Of a DNA stretch of 7,623 bases, positions 1 through 6,385 are shown one piece after another (the first letter of the stretch is position 1; every line of letters starts with the position of its first letter). Made by a program: the position numbers and the translations under genes. Location: positions 1 to 7,623 of the forward strand of contig JARBTY010000152.1 of NCBI GenBank assembly GCA_029239935.1. Reading direction: 5' to 3'. The DNA is from Clostridia bacterium. Its GTDB lineage: Bacteria > Bacillota_A > Clostridia > Lachnospirales > Cellulosilyticaceae. Below the pieces are notes generated by a model. That model ran no database searches. It was not told the DNA's origin and saw nothing but the letters and a program-made list of their open reading frames with translations.

Positions 1-102
1 AATTTTTTTGAATATAAATCAAGAGTATATAAAATACTATAGATATAAAGAGAAAAAATCTAATTCCTAAAGCACTTAATTGTTTAGTATGGAGGGGTAT
101 AA

Positions 103-459
103 ATGTGTAAAATTAAAGAAGTTTTTTCAAAGACTTTTGAGCCTTGGCATATCAGTATAGATGAGGCAGATGTATTTATAGGCAATAGTAAAGCCATACC
201 AAAGGCTGGTTGGACCATCAGATTTACAGTAGAAGAAGATGAAAAAGGCATGTTTCTGGAGTATTATGGGATACATACCAGAAATGGGCATGCACATGTA
301 AGGATTTATAACGATGGACAGGAACAAAAACTAGATGTATTACAAGAATATATAGCGTATAGTCCAAATATTCCAGGAGATAGAGAAAGAGGAACGATAG
401 AGTTTAGAAGCTATAATCAAAAAGTTCTTGAACAGCTGAAACAAAAACAACTCATTTAA
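103..459 (+). CDS. hypothetical protein, 118 aa
   Basis: I do not recognise this protein and assign no function. The ATG start is well supported by GGAGGGG at 91-97, five bases upstream. The product is soluble, with no signal peptide or membrane segment. It looks like a single small alpha/beta domain: an aromatic, acidic N-terminal part (EPWHISIDEADVF, about residues 13-25), then a likely beta-strand region (WTIRF, FLEYYG, HAHVRIYN, about 37-69) and a charged C-terminal helix (about 103-116) rich in Gln and Lys. There are no cysteine pairs or obvious catalytic motif. The gene stands alone: its own terminator follows at once and the next gene is over 300 bases away. The clean RBS, the terminator and the absence of a better overlapping frame support a real gene. 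Confidence 0.8.
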   Translation: MCKIKEVFSKTFEPWHISIDEADVFIGNSKAIPKAGWTIRFTVEEDEKGMFLEYYGIHTRNGHAHVRIYNDGQEQKLDVLQEYIAYSPNIPGDRERGTIEFRSYNQKVLEQLKQKQLI

Positions 460-471
460 TCATTATAAAAT

Positions 472-510
472 AAAAACCTTTTAAGTGTTTGAACGCTTAA
501 AAGGTTTTTT
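472..510 (+). terminator. rho-independent terminator after the 118-aa gene
   Basis: The left arm (472-487) pairs with the right arm (494-509) through AAAAACCTTTTAAG / CTTAAAAGGTTTTT, with one G-U pair near the six-base loop. A T run closes the right arm. It starts 13 bases after the stop codon. The A-rich left arm gives a T run on the other strand too, so it could work in both directions. Its core closely matches the terminator at 4831-4871. Confidence 0.9.
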
Positions 511-550
511 GCTATAAGGAGAGACTTAAAAAATACTAGTCATTAAAAAC

Positions 551-559
551 TGATATAAT
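551..559 (+). promoter_or_regulatory. extended -10 promoter candidate (TGATATAAT)
   Basis: A perfect TATAAT at 554-559 is preceded by TG at 551-552, the TGn extended -10 pattern of housekeeping sigma factors. No good -35 hexamer is visible 16-18 bases upstream, which is tolerated with an extended -10. Transcription would begin near 566 and give a leader of about 220 nt before the 106-aa gene. A second bare TATAAT at 686-691 has no -35 or TG extension and is the weaker candidate. If it were used, the RNA would begin almost at the hairpin at 701-727. Confidence 0.5.
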
Positions 560-700
560 TAATATATATGATAGTAGGACTAGCATCAATAAAGTAAGAC
601 GAGATGAAGCGGAAATAGAAGACAAAGCGATAGGAGTGGATGGAATATATAAAATTTACCTATATACTTATATAGAATGAGCGTTTATAATAAAAACAGG

Positions 701-727
701 GAGCGCACCTAGCGTAGAGGTGTGCTC
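701..727 (+). other. stable 10-bp hairpin in the leader
   Basis: GAGCGCACCT (701-710) pairs with AGGTGTGCTC (718-727), with a single G-U pair and a seven-base loop (711-717). It is much more GC-rich than its surroundings. Only AAAATTT follows, so it is not a convincing rho-independent terminator. Possible roles are a 5' stabilising hairpin, part of a structured leader or a weak attenuator. Which of these applies is inference. Confidence 0.5.
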
Positions 728-779
728 AAAATTTGAACAGTAAGCCATAGATTTTCAGGTTAGAAACCGTACAACATAC

Positions 780-787
780 GGAGGGGG
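780..787 (+). promoter_or_regulatory. ribosome binding site deciding a GTG start
   Basis: GGAGGGGG lies just upstream of two in-frame GTG codons, at 789 and 798. There is no in-frame ATG nearby. From the GGAGG core the spacing is 4 bases to 789 and 13 bases to 798, so both are slightly off the ideal. A slide along the G run would favour 798. The choice changes the protein by only three residues. Confidence 0.6.
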
Positions 788-788
788 T

Positions 789-1109
789 GTGCCAGTAGTG
801 GATAATTACAAGACGGCAAGCAGCGAGGATGGAGACAAAATCTATTGTAATTGTTGTGGCAAAGAAATTATTAAAACTGAAATAATAGATACACATATGG
901 ACCATTTGCATATTGAGAAATCTTGGGGGTATTTTTCTTCAAAAGATTTAGCAACTCATGCATTTAATATTTGTGAAGCCTGTTATGATGCATGGGTAAG
1001 TAATTTTGCAATTCCTATTGAAGATGTTTATATAGAAGATGTGTTTATTTATTCAGATGAAGAAATTAGATTACTGAATGAAGCCTATCAAAAAGAATAC
1101 TGTAAATAA
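789..1109 (+). CDS. small double-CxxC (probable zinc-binding) protein, 106 aa
   Basis: The protein carries two Cys-x-x-Cys pairs, C20/C23 (CNCC) and C62/C65 (ICEAC), about 40 residues apart. This is the usual arrangement for a four-cysteine structural zinc site. Between them is WGYFSSKDLATHAFN (about 46-60), and after them FAIPIEDVYIEDVF (about 73-86). The order CNxCGKEI, WGYFSxKD, H-x-F-x-ICExCYD, FAIP resembles small uncharacterised Clostridia proteins I have seen annotated as hypothetical. No function is known to me. The product should be cytosolic. A GTG start is used, either 789 as given or 798. The gene is monocistronic, with a long leader upstream and a strong terminator beginning right after the stop codon. 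The zinc site is inferred from the spacing; other cysteine-ligated metals are possible. Confidence 0.82.
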   Translation: MPVVDNYKTASSEDGDKIYCNCCGKEIIKTEIIDTHMDHLHIEKSWGYFSSKDLATHAFNICEACYDAWVSNFAIPIEDVYIEDVFIYSDEEIRLLNEAYQKEYCK

Positions 1110-1154
1110 AAAATAAGGTACCTAAAGTGAGCTCACTTCTAGGTACCTTATTTT
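1110..1154 (+). terminator. long-stem rho-independent terminator
   Basis: An outer stem of about 15 bp (1110-1124 with 1140-1154, around AATAAGGTACCTA) is followed, across a one-base bulge, by the perfect 14-base palindrome AAGTGAGCTCACTT at 1125-1138. It ends in TTATTTT. It begins immediately after the stop codon of the 106-aa gene. The stem is longer than a terminator needs, and the A-rich left arm allows action on both strands. Confidence 0.85.
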
Positions 1155-1184
1155 ATGATGTTGTATATAAAATCAGCTATATTA

Positions 1185-1213
1185 TTGTAACGAACTGTAT
1201 AAAAGGATATAAT
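1185..1213 (+). promoter_or_regulatory. promoter of the rnz operon
   Basis: TTGTAA at 1185-1190 and a perfect TATAAT at 1208-1213 are separated by exactly 17 bases. It lies between the terminator of the preceding gene and the rnz start, which gives a short 5' leader of about 20 nt. It is the only good promoter seen ahead of the four-gene run to 4826. Confidence 0.75.
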
Positions 1214-1241
1214 AAAAATAGGATAAGAAAGGAAAGTGAAT

Positions 1242-2159
1242 ATGTTAGATATTTGTTTATTAGGAACAGGTGGTATGCTTCCGCTGCCTGAGAGGTATTT
1301 AACAGCCTTACTCGCAAGATACAATGGAAGAAAGCTGCTGATAGATTGTGGCGAGGGAACGCAGGTTACGATGAGGATACTTGGCTGGGGTTATAAAACG
1401 GTTGATATTATATGTTTTACTCATTATCATGGAGATCATGTAACGGGACTGCCGGGACTACTTCTCACTATTGCCAATACCGGAAGAAAAGAACCCCTTA
1501 CTATTATTGGTCCACCGGGGCTTAAAAAAATAGTAGAGGGTCTAACCGTTATTTGTAGGGACCTTGCATTTGAGCTGATATTAATAGAGCTATCTTATGA
1601 AAAGCAAACGCTTCAAATAGGAGAGTTTTGGATTTCGGTGCTGCCAGTACCTCACAATGTAAAGTGCTTTGCTTATACGATTGAAAATAAAAGAAGTCCT
1701 AAATTCATTGTAGATCAGGCGAAAGAAAATGAAGTACCTCAAAAATATTGGAAAAGACTTCAAAAAGGTGAAACTGTATCAGACGGACAAAAAGTTTATA
1801 CGCCGGATATGGTATTAGGGCATGAAAGGAAAGGACTAAAAGTAGCTTATTGCACAGACTGCCGGCCAATAAAGGAACTAGAGGAATTTATCAAAGAAGC
1901 AGATTTGTTTGTATGTGAAGGCATGTATATGGAAGAAGAGTATCTGGATCAGGTGAAAAAACATAAGCATATGTTAGGAAGTGAAGCGGCAAGATTGGCT
2001 AGAGCTTCAGGTGTACAAGCATTATGGCTCACTCATTTTAGTCCAGCACTTTTAAGTAATTATATTCAAATTGAAGGTATTAAAGAAATATTTGAAAATA
2101 GTGTTGCAGGATATGATAGAATGACAACAACGCTAGATTTTAACCAAGAAGAATTATAG
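1242..2159 (+). CDS. rnz: ribonuclease Z (tRNA 3'-processing endonuclease)
   Basis: RNase Z is a cytosolic zinc endonuclease of the metallo-beta-lactamase fold. It cuts tRNA precursors after the discriminator base so that CCA can be added. All metal ligands are visible: HYHGDH with H61, H63, D65 and H66; H138 (PVPHNV); D206; and H265 (LTHFSP). H243 in the HKHM motif fits the catalytic histidine. The RNase Z-specific arm is present at about 150-195, including KRLQKGE and VYTPDMVLG, which separates this protein from other metallo-beta-lactamases. At 305 aa it is full length. ATG 1242 is chosen over the in-frame GTG at 1236 because AAAGGA at 1228-1233 is correctly spaced (8 bases) for it. The segment CTDCRP replaces the usual GDTRP around D206. 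This is the first gene of a tight operon, 17 bases before the next gene. Confidence 0.95.
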   Translation: MLDICLLGTGGMLPLPERYLTALLARYNGRKLLIDCGEGTQVTMRILGWGYKTVDIICFTHYHGDHVTGLPGLLLTIANTGRKEPLTIIGPPGLKKIVEGLTVICRDLAFELILIELSYEKQTLQIGEFWISVLPVPHNVKCFAYTIENKRSPKFIVDQAKENEVPQKYWKRLQKGETVSDGQKVYTPDMVLGHERKGLKVAYCTDCRPIKELEEFIKEADLFVCEGMYMEEEYLDQVKKHKHMLGSEAARLARASGVQALWLTHFSPALLSNYIQIEGIKEIFENSVAGYDRMTTTLDFNQEEL

Positions 2160-2176
2160 GTAGAGGGGGAATAGCC

Positions 2177-2728
2177 ATGAGAAAGATGTTGTTAGTATTC
2201 ATTATGTTTGGATTATGTATCTCTTTTTTTCTGATAGTAAGCCAGCGTAATGGGACCTCTTTTTTTACCACTCGAAAAACAGATATACAAAAGGAGTTTG
2301 AAAAACACAATGAAACGCTTGATAAACAGTATCCAGATACGCCTCAACAGTTGATAGAAATCAATAATGCAGTCATGAAGAACTTTTATAGCAAGGATAT
2401 GGAACAGCAATTTATAGATTCTTATGTACAAACCATACGAAGGCTTTACAGTGAGGAGCTGTTAACAAGTAATTCCGAAGAAGATCAGAAGGCTTTTCTT
2501 CTGGCTGAGCTTCAGCAGGAGGACGATAAAGAAAAAATTATTCTCATCGCAAGTAAAATAGAAGAGACAACTCATCTTAGTGAAGCCTATGAGGCAGAGG
2601 TTAAGGTTATTCATTATACAAATAAAGGGGATATCAACAGGCTGTACCGAGTTACGAACAATTCTGGTGAATGGAAGATTGATGCGTGGGAAGATTTAAA
2701 AACAGAGAGTAAGACGTTGGAGGAATAA
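2177..2728 (+). CDS. membrane-anchored protein of unknown function (DUF6715-like), 183 aa
   Basis: One hydrophobic segment at about residues 4-22 anchors the protein, and the hydrophilic remainder is predicted to lie outside the membrane. C14 is not preceded by a lipobox, so a lipoprotein is unlikely. After a charged linker comes [13 protein letters not shown] (about 52-64), then helical segments ([20 protein letters not shown], 72-91). The C-terminal part (about 120-172) looks like beta strands ending in [10 protein letters not shown], as in small NTF2-like extracytoplasmic domains. The YPxTP start and overall layout recall a Lachnospiraceae family I remember as DUF6715; that name is from memory. 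GAGGGGGA at 2163-2170 supports ATG 2177. The gene is translationally linked to tsaD: its last codons contain the tsaD ribosome binding site, and only two bases separate the genes. Function is unknown. Confidence 0.85.
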   Translation: MRKMLLVFIMFGLCISFFLIVSQRNGTSFFTTRKTDIQKEFEKHNETLDKQYPDTPQQLIEINNAVMKNFYSKDMEQQFIDSYVQTIRRLYSEELLTSNSEEDQKAFLLAELQQEDDKEKIILIASKIEETTHLSEAYEAEVKVIHYTNKGDINRLYRVTNNSGEWKIDAWEDLKTESKTLEE

Positions 2729-2730
2729 CA

Positions 2731-3747
2731 ATGAAAGATATAAATGTGCTTGCGATTGAAACATCATGTGATGAAACAGCTGCGGCAGTAGTACAAAACG
2801 GAAGAAAAGTATTATCTAATATTATTTCAACTCAAATCGATTTGCATAAAAAATATGGGGGAGTGGTTCCAGAGATCGCTTCTAGGATGCATGTAGAAAA
2901 GATTAATTTAGTGATAGAAGAAGCTCTAAAAACTGCTGAAATGACGCTTGATGAAATAGATGTCATAGGAGTTACCTATGGACCGGGGCTTGTGGGAGCA
3001 CTACTTGTGGGGGTTGTTGCGGCTAAAGCAATAGCCTTTGCAAAAGATAAACCCTTAGTAGGTGTACACCATATAGAAGGACATATTGCTGCAAATTATA
3101 TCTCACATCAAAATCTCGAGCCACCCTTTCTCTGCCTAGTCGTATCCGGTGGGCATACCCATCTTGTTTATGTAAAAGATTACACCACCTATGAAATCAT
3201 AGGAAAAACAAGAGATGATGCAGCAGGAGAAGCCTATGATAAGGTTGCCAGAGCCATAGGACTGACTTATCCTGGAGGACCGAAAGTAGATAAGCTTGCT
3301 AAAGAAGGGAATAAAGAAGCTATCAAATTCCCAAGAGCCATGATGGACGAGGGTTATGATTTTAGCTTCAGTGGTGTAAAATCAGCAGTGCTTAACTATG
3401 TAAATGGTTGTAATATGAAGGGAGAAGCTATCAACACTAAGGATGTAGCAGCAGCCTTCCAATCGAGTGTAGTAGATGTGTTAGTATCCAAGACCATCAG
3501 CTTAGCCAAAGAAAAAGATATAAAGACCATTGCTCTGGCAGGTGGCGTAGCTGCAAATAACGGACTCAGAGAAGAGATGACAAAAGCTGCTCAAAAACAT
3601 CGTATGAAGTTGTACTATCCAGAGCTTATCTTATGCACAGATAATGCAGCGATGATAGGCTGCGCAGCTTATTATGACTATATGAAAGGCAATAGAGCGC
3701 AAATGAATCTGAATGCAGTCCCGAATCTTCCATTGGGGAAAAAATAG
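2731..3747 (+). CDS. tsaD: tRNA N6-adenosine threonylcarbamoyltransferase TsaD
   Basis: TsaD transfers the threonylcarbamoyl group from threonylcarbamoyl-AMP to A37 of ANN-decoding tRNAs (t6A), working with TsaB and TsaE in bacteria. This 338-aa product has the full family pattern: ETSCDETA (10-17) at the nucleotide-binding start; [13 protein letters not shown] (42-54); the metal-binding histidines H114 and H118 in HHIEGH; SGGHTH (139-144); [13 protein letters not shown] (162-174); [10 protein letters not shown] (271-280); and the metal-ligand aspartate D304 in CTDNAAMIG. The length is normal and no key residue is missing. GGAGG at 2719-2723, inside the previous gene, is 7 bases from ATG 2731. 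tsaB and tsaE, its usual partners, are not in this window. Its operon partner rnz also acts on tRNA, so the unit has a tRNA-maturation theme. Confidence 0.97.
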   Translation: MKDINVLAIETSCDETAAAVVQNGRKVLSNIISTQIDLHKKYGGVVPEIASRMHVEKINLVIEEALKTAEMTLDEIDVIGVTYGPGLVGALLVGVVAAKAIAFAKDKPLVGVHHIEGHIAANYISHQNLEPPFLCLVVSGGHTHLVYVKDYTTYEIIGKTRDDAAGEAYDKVARAIGLTYPGGPKVDKLAKEGNKEAIKFPRAMMDEGYDFSFSGVKSAVLNYVNGCNMKGEAINTKDVAAAFQSSVVDVLVSKTISLAKEKDIKTIALAGGVAANNGLREEMTKAAQKHRMKLYYPELILCTDNAAMIGCAAYYDYMKGNRAQMNLNAVPNLPLGKK

Positions 3748-3767
3748 TATGAAAGGGGAATGCTTTG

Positions 3768-4826
3768 ATGAAACGTATTATTAGGATATTATTATCAGGA
3801 ATCATTGGGGTTATTATTGGACGAGGTGTAACAGAACTAGAAACGATGAGACTTTTACCAAGTGAGATACATGGGGTACTTAATAATTTATATATTAATA
3901 AAGAACTTATTGTATTTATAGTTGTTTTTGCACTTATATTTTTTACAGTAAGTATTCCAGCAGCTCATAAAATCTCAGCCAAAATAGAAGAATCGCTTAA
4001 TAAATATCCTATGCAGGAAATTCTTATGTATATCATTGGTTTGGGAATAGGTCTTGTAGGAGCAAATCTAGTAAGTACAGCGCTCATAGTCGACAAAACA
4101 AAGGCCATGAGCAGTGTACTTACACTTTTATTATACTTGGGACTTGGATTTTTTGGCATCTATCTAGTACATCTCAAAAAGGAAGAGATTAAAGGATGGA
4201 TTAATAAAAAAGGTGAAGTGCTCTCCCATTCACATCCTAAAATACTAGATACCAGTGTTATTATTGACGGTAGAATTCTAGATATTATGATGACAGGATT
4301 TATTGAAGGCAAGGTAATCATTCCTTCTTTCGTATTGGATGAACTTAGGCATATAGCAGACTCTTCTGATTCCTTAAAAAGAAATAGGGGAAGGAGAGGG
4401 CTTGATATATTAAATGAGATTAAAGGGATAAAAGGAGTGCCGGTAGAGGTAGTAGATATTGATTATCCTGAGTTAGATGAGGTAGATATAAAACTATTAA
4501 AGCTCGCGAGGCAGATTCAAGGGAAAGTTGTTACAAACGATTTTAATCTCAATAAGGTAGCCAAGCTTCAAAAGGTACAGATTCTCAACATTAATGACTT
4601 AGCGAATGCAGTTAAACCTATTTTACTGCCTAATGAAGAGATGAGAGTTACCATTATTAAAGAAGGCAAAGAGCAGGAGCAAGGTGTTGCATATCTTGGG
4701 GATGGAACGATGATTGTAGTAGAGGGCGGCAAAAAATATGTAGGTGCTACAGTAGATATTATCGTAACGACAGTTCTGCAGACCTCAGCAGGGAGAATGA
4801 TTTTTGCAAAAGTATTAAAGAATTAA
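3768..4826 (+). CDS. yacL: PIN/TRAM domain membrane protein, YacL-like
   Basis: The protein has four hydrophobic segments (about residues 4-20, 46-64, 85-106 and 116-134), then a cytoplasmic PIN nuclease-fold domain and a C-terminal TRAM domain. In the PIN domain the acidic metal-site residues are present: D161 (ILDTSVIIDGR), E192 (VLDEL), D240 (DEVDIKLL) and D258 (VTNDFN). The TRAM domain spans about 290-350 (EQGVAYLGDGTMIVVEGG, VTTVLQTSAGRMIFA) and is a typical RNA-binding module. Order and length (352 aa) match Bacillus subtilis YacL. The family is predicted to be a membrane-tethered RNase, but its substrate is not established to my knowledge. ATG 3768 is preferred to the upstream in-frame TTG 3765 because AGGGGA at 3754-3759 sits 8 bases away. 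It is the last gene of the operon, 20 bases after tsaD. The symbol is by similarity. Confidence 0.93.
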   Translation: MKRIIRILLSGIIGVIIGRGVTELETMRLLPSEIHGVLNNLYINKELIVFIVVFALIFFTVSIPAAHKISAKIEESLNKYPMQEILMYIIGLGIGLVGANLVSTALIVDKTKAMSSVLTLLLYLGLGFFGIYLVHLKKEEIKGWINKKGEVLSHSHPKILDTSVIIDGRILDIMMTGFIEGKVIIPSFVLDELRHIADSSDSLKRNRGRRGLDILNEIKGIKGVPVEVVDIDYPELDEVDIKLLKLARQIQGKVVTNDFNLNKVAKLQKVQILNINDLANAVKPILLPNEEMRVTIIKEGKEQEQGVAYLGDGTMIVVEGGKKYVGATVDIIVTTVLQTSAGRMIFAKVLKN

Positions 4827-4830
4827 CAAT

Positions 4831-4871
4831 AAAAAAACCTTTAAGTGTCATTGAACACTTAAAGGTTTTTT
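4831..4871. terminator. bidirectional terminator between convergent genes
   Basis: AAAAAACCTTTAAGTGT (4832-4848) pairs with ACACTTAAAGGTTTTTT (4855-4871) over 17 bp with a six-base loop. The T run at 4866-4871 serves the plus-strand operon, whose stop ends at 4826. The A run at 4831-4837 is a U run on the minus strand for the permease, whose stop lies at 4876-4878. The core is nearly the same sequence as the terminator at 472-510. Confidence 0.92.
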
Positions 4872-4875
4872 GTTG

Positions 4876-6201
4876 TTAGGAATGTGTTTCATGTCTTTTC
4901 CAAAACAGAATAGCAGATAAGATGAGCAGTCCACATAATAAAGCATATAACCAAAACAATGGATTTTGCATACCCACTATCAATATCATGACAGAGCCTA
5001 TAGTGGCCAAAATAGGATTGATCTTAGTTCGCCACAGGCCTTTCATTTCGCCAGTTAAACCATATTTAAAGACCTTGAAGTACAATAAAACATAACCTAC
5101 ATAATTAATAGTTATAGATATTTCTGAGATATCCGAGTTAGGAAGAAGGTTATATTTCTGAGTAATATAATGTGCGATGATCCAAAAAAGCACTATAAAT
5201 ATTGTAACAACAGAAGATATAACAGGCACACCTAAACGTTCATTGATAATAGAAACTTTATGCGAATAAGGAAACATATTTCTTATTCCCAATGCATAAG
5301 GCAAACGGGTCAGTCCCATAATAAGGCCATTAAGCGTTCCCATAATAGAAATAATAACAAATACTAAAATAAGTTTAGCGCCAAAAGCACCGAACAATTG
5401 ATTAGCAGCCATATCTACATGAGCATCCCCCATACTGATCACATTTTCAGGCCCTATTAATAGACTTATTCCCACAAAATAAAGAATATAAATAGCTAAT
5501 ATAAAGAGTGGGGAAAAGATAAGGGCTAGAGGAACATTCTTTTTAGCGTTTTTTACCTCATGGGAGATAGAAGTAGAAACAATCCATCCATCAAAGGCAA
5601 AAAGAATAGGAATAATGGCAGCAATCCAACTAGCAGACTCCGCGGTATTTCTATCTGCAAAGGATAAAGGTTCAGAACTTCCAAAAAATAATCCTAAAAC
5701 ACCAATAAGGATAAGAGGAATAAGTTTGATAATGGTTGAAGCGTTTTGAAACAGTCCGCCAAGTCTTGAGGAAAGAAGATTGGTTAGGTATAATACACCG
5801 GCAGCACCTACGCCTATTAAGACTTGAGTTTCCAAGGTGCCGTCTATATTAAACAGAATACAGATGTAGATACCTGTTACCCAAGAAATGACAGCAGTAA
5901 GAGTAGGATAATATAAAAAGGTGTGAAACCAACCAAAAGCACAAGCGATAGACTTGTTATAACAGTCCTCAGCATAGGTAATAATACCTCCGGGTTTATC
6001 ATTGCGTGAGGCGAGCTCTGCGATAGTCAGGCTTCCAAAGATAATACTTATAGCGGCGATAAAAAATACTAATACTCCTAAAAAAATGCTGCCGCCGGTA
6101 GCTACAAGGATATTGTCACTTTTAAAAAATATCCCCGAGCCAATAACAACCCCTACAATCATTGCAATGCAGGTAAAAAGCCCGTATTTGTTTTTTGTCA
6201 T
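4876..6201 (-). CDS. APC-superfamily amino acid permease
   Basis: This is an integral membrane transporter of 441 aa with about twelve hydrophobic segments. It carries the APC hallmark GSGIFF at residues 21-26 in the broken first helix and PGGIITYAED at 70-79. It also has FAFDGW (201-206) followed by SHEVKNAKKNVP (213-224), the sixth helix and following loop typical of the LAT/SteT-like branch. That branch includes amino acid exchangers such as the B. subtilis serine/threonine exchanger SteT, but the substrate here cannot be read from sequence. AGGAGA (6209-6214 on the plus strand) is 7 bases before the ATG. The gene is monocistronic, divergent from ispD and convergent with the yacL-like gene. 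It separates two genes that are often neighbours in Firmicutes, and it looks intact. Confidence 0.92.
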   Translation of the reverse strand: MTKNKYGLFTCIAMIVGVVIGSGIFFKSDNILVATGGSIFLGVLVFFIAAISIIFGSLTIAELASRNDKPGGIITYAEDCYNKSIACAFGWFHTFLYYPTLTAVISWVTGIYICILFNIDGTLETQVLIGVGAAGVLYLTNLLSSRLGGLFQNASTIIKLIPLILIGVLGLFFGSSEPLSFADRNTAESASWIAAIIPILFAFDGWIVSTSISHEVKNAKKNVPLALIFSPLFILAIYILYFVGISLLIGPENVISMGDAHVDMAANQLFGAFGAKLILVFVIISIMGTLNGLIMGLTRLPYALGIRNMFPYSHKVSIINERLGVPVISSVVTIFIVLFWIIAHYITQKYNLLPNSDISEISITINYVGYVLLYFKVFKYGLTGEMKGLWRTKINPILATIGSVMILIVGMQNPLFWLYALLCGLLILSAILFWKRHETHS

Positions 6202-6260
6202 ACATTTGTCTCCTTAAGATTAAAATTTTATAGATTAGATTACTCCAAAACCCATTTTAA

Positions 6261-6289
6261 AGTATAGCATAGGCCATAAGATTTAAGAA
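6261..6289 (-). promoter_or_regulatory. promoter candidate of the permease gene (extended -10)
   Basis: Read on the minus strand, TGCTATACT gives an extended -10 (TATACT at 6261-6266, TG two bases further upstream). A weak -35, TTCTTA, lies at 6284-6289 after 17 bases. It is about 60 bases ahead of the permease start. Its -35 is eight bases from the -35 of the ispD promoter on the other strand. Confidence 0.5.
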
Positions 6290-6297
6290 GAGTGTTA

Positions 6298-6326
6298 TTG
6301 AACTTTATAAAGTAAATCTATAAAAT
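6298..6326 (+). promoter_or_regulatory. promoter candidate of ispD
   Basis: TTGAAC at 6298-6303 and TAAAAT at 6321-6326 are separated by 17 bases and sit about 60 bases ahead of the ispD start. It stands back to back with the divergent permease promoter. Confidence 0.6.
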
Positions 6327-6385
6327 AAGACAAAGAGATGGTAAACTATTGTAAAACGAGAGAAATGTATAAAGGAGCATAAAAA

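Larger units (their letters stand above)
566..788 (+). other. non-coding leader region upstream of the 106-aa gene
   Basis: This stretch has no long ORF. It contains a purine-rich tract on the plus strand at about 591-645, an 11-codon mini-ORF at 640-675 preceded by AGGAG at 632-636, and a strong hairpin at 701-727. A small GGTT/AACC hairpin follows at 758-768, just before the ribosome binding site at 780-787. I could not match it to any riboswitch or small RNA class I know. It may be an unremarkable 5' UTR. Confidence 0.35.

Noticed and set aside
1..102. Promoter of the 118-aa gene
   Set aside because: The AT-rich stretch holds several TATAAA-like strings but none with a matching -35 or TG extension, so no site can be chosen.
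127..327. Minus-strand ORF of 66 codons inside the 118-aa gene
   Set aside because: It lies wholly within a gene with a strong RBS and terminator on the other strand, and shows no convincing RBS of its own.
701..733. Hairpin in the leader as a rho-independent terminator
   Set aside because: It is followed by AAAATTT rather than a T run, so termination is not supported by sequence.
1236..1241. GTG at 1236 as the rnz start
   Set aside because: It is only two bases after the AAAGGA site, too close for initiation; ATG 1242 has normal spacing and matches the family N-terminus.
6002..6217. Plus-strand ORF of 71 codons antisense to the permease start
   Set aside because: It is the shadow of a hydrophobic transporter sequence; the permease on the other strand has clear family motifs and an RBS.
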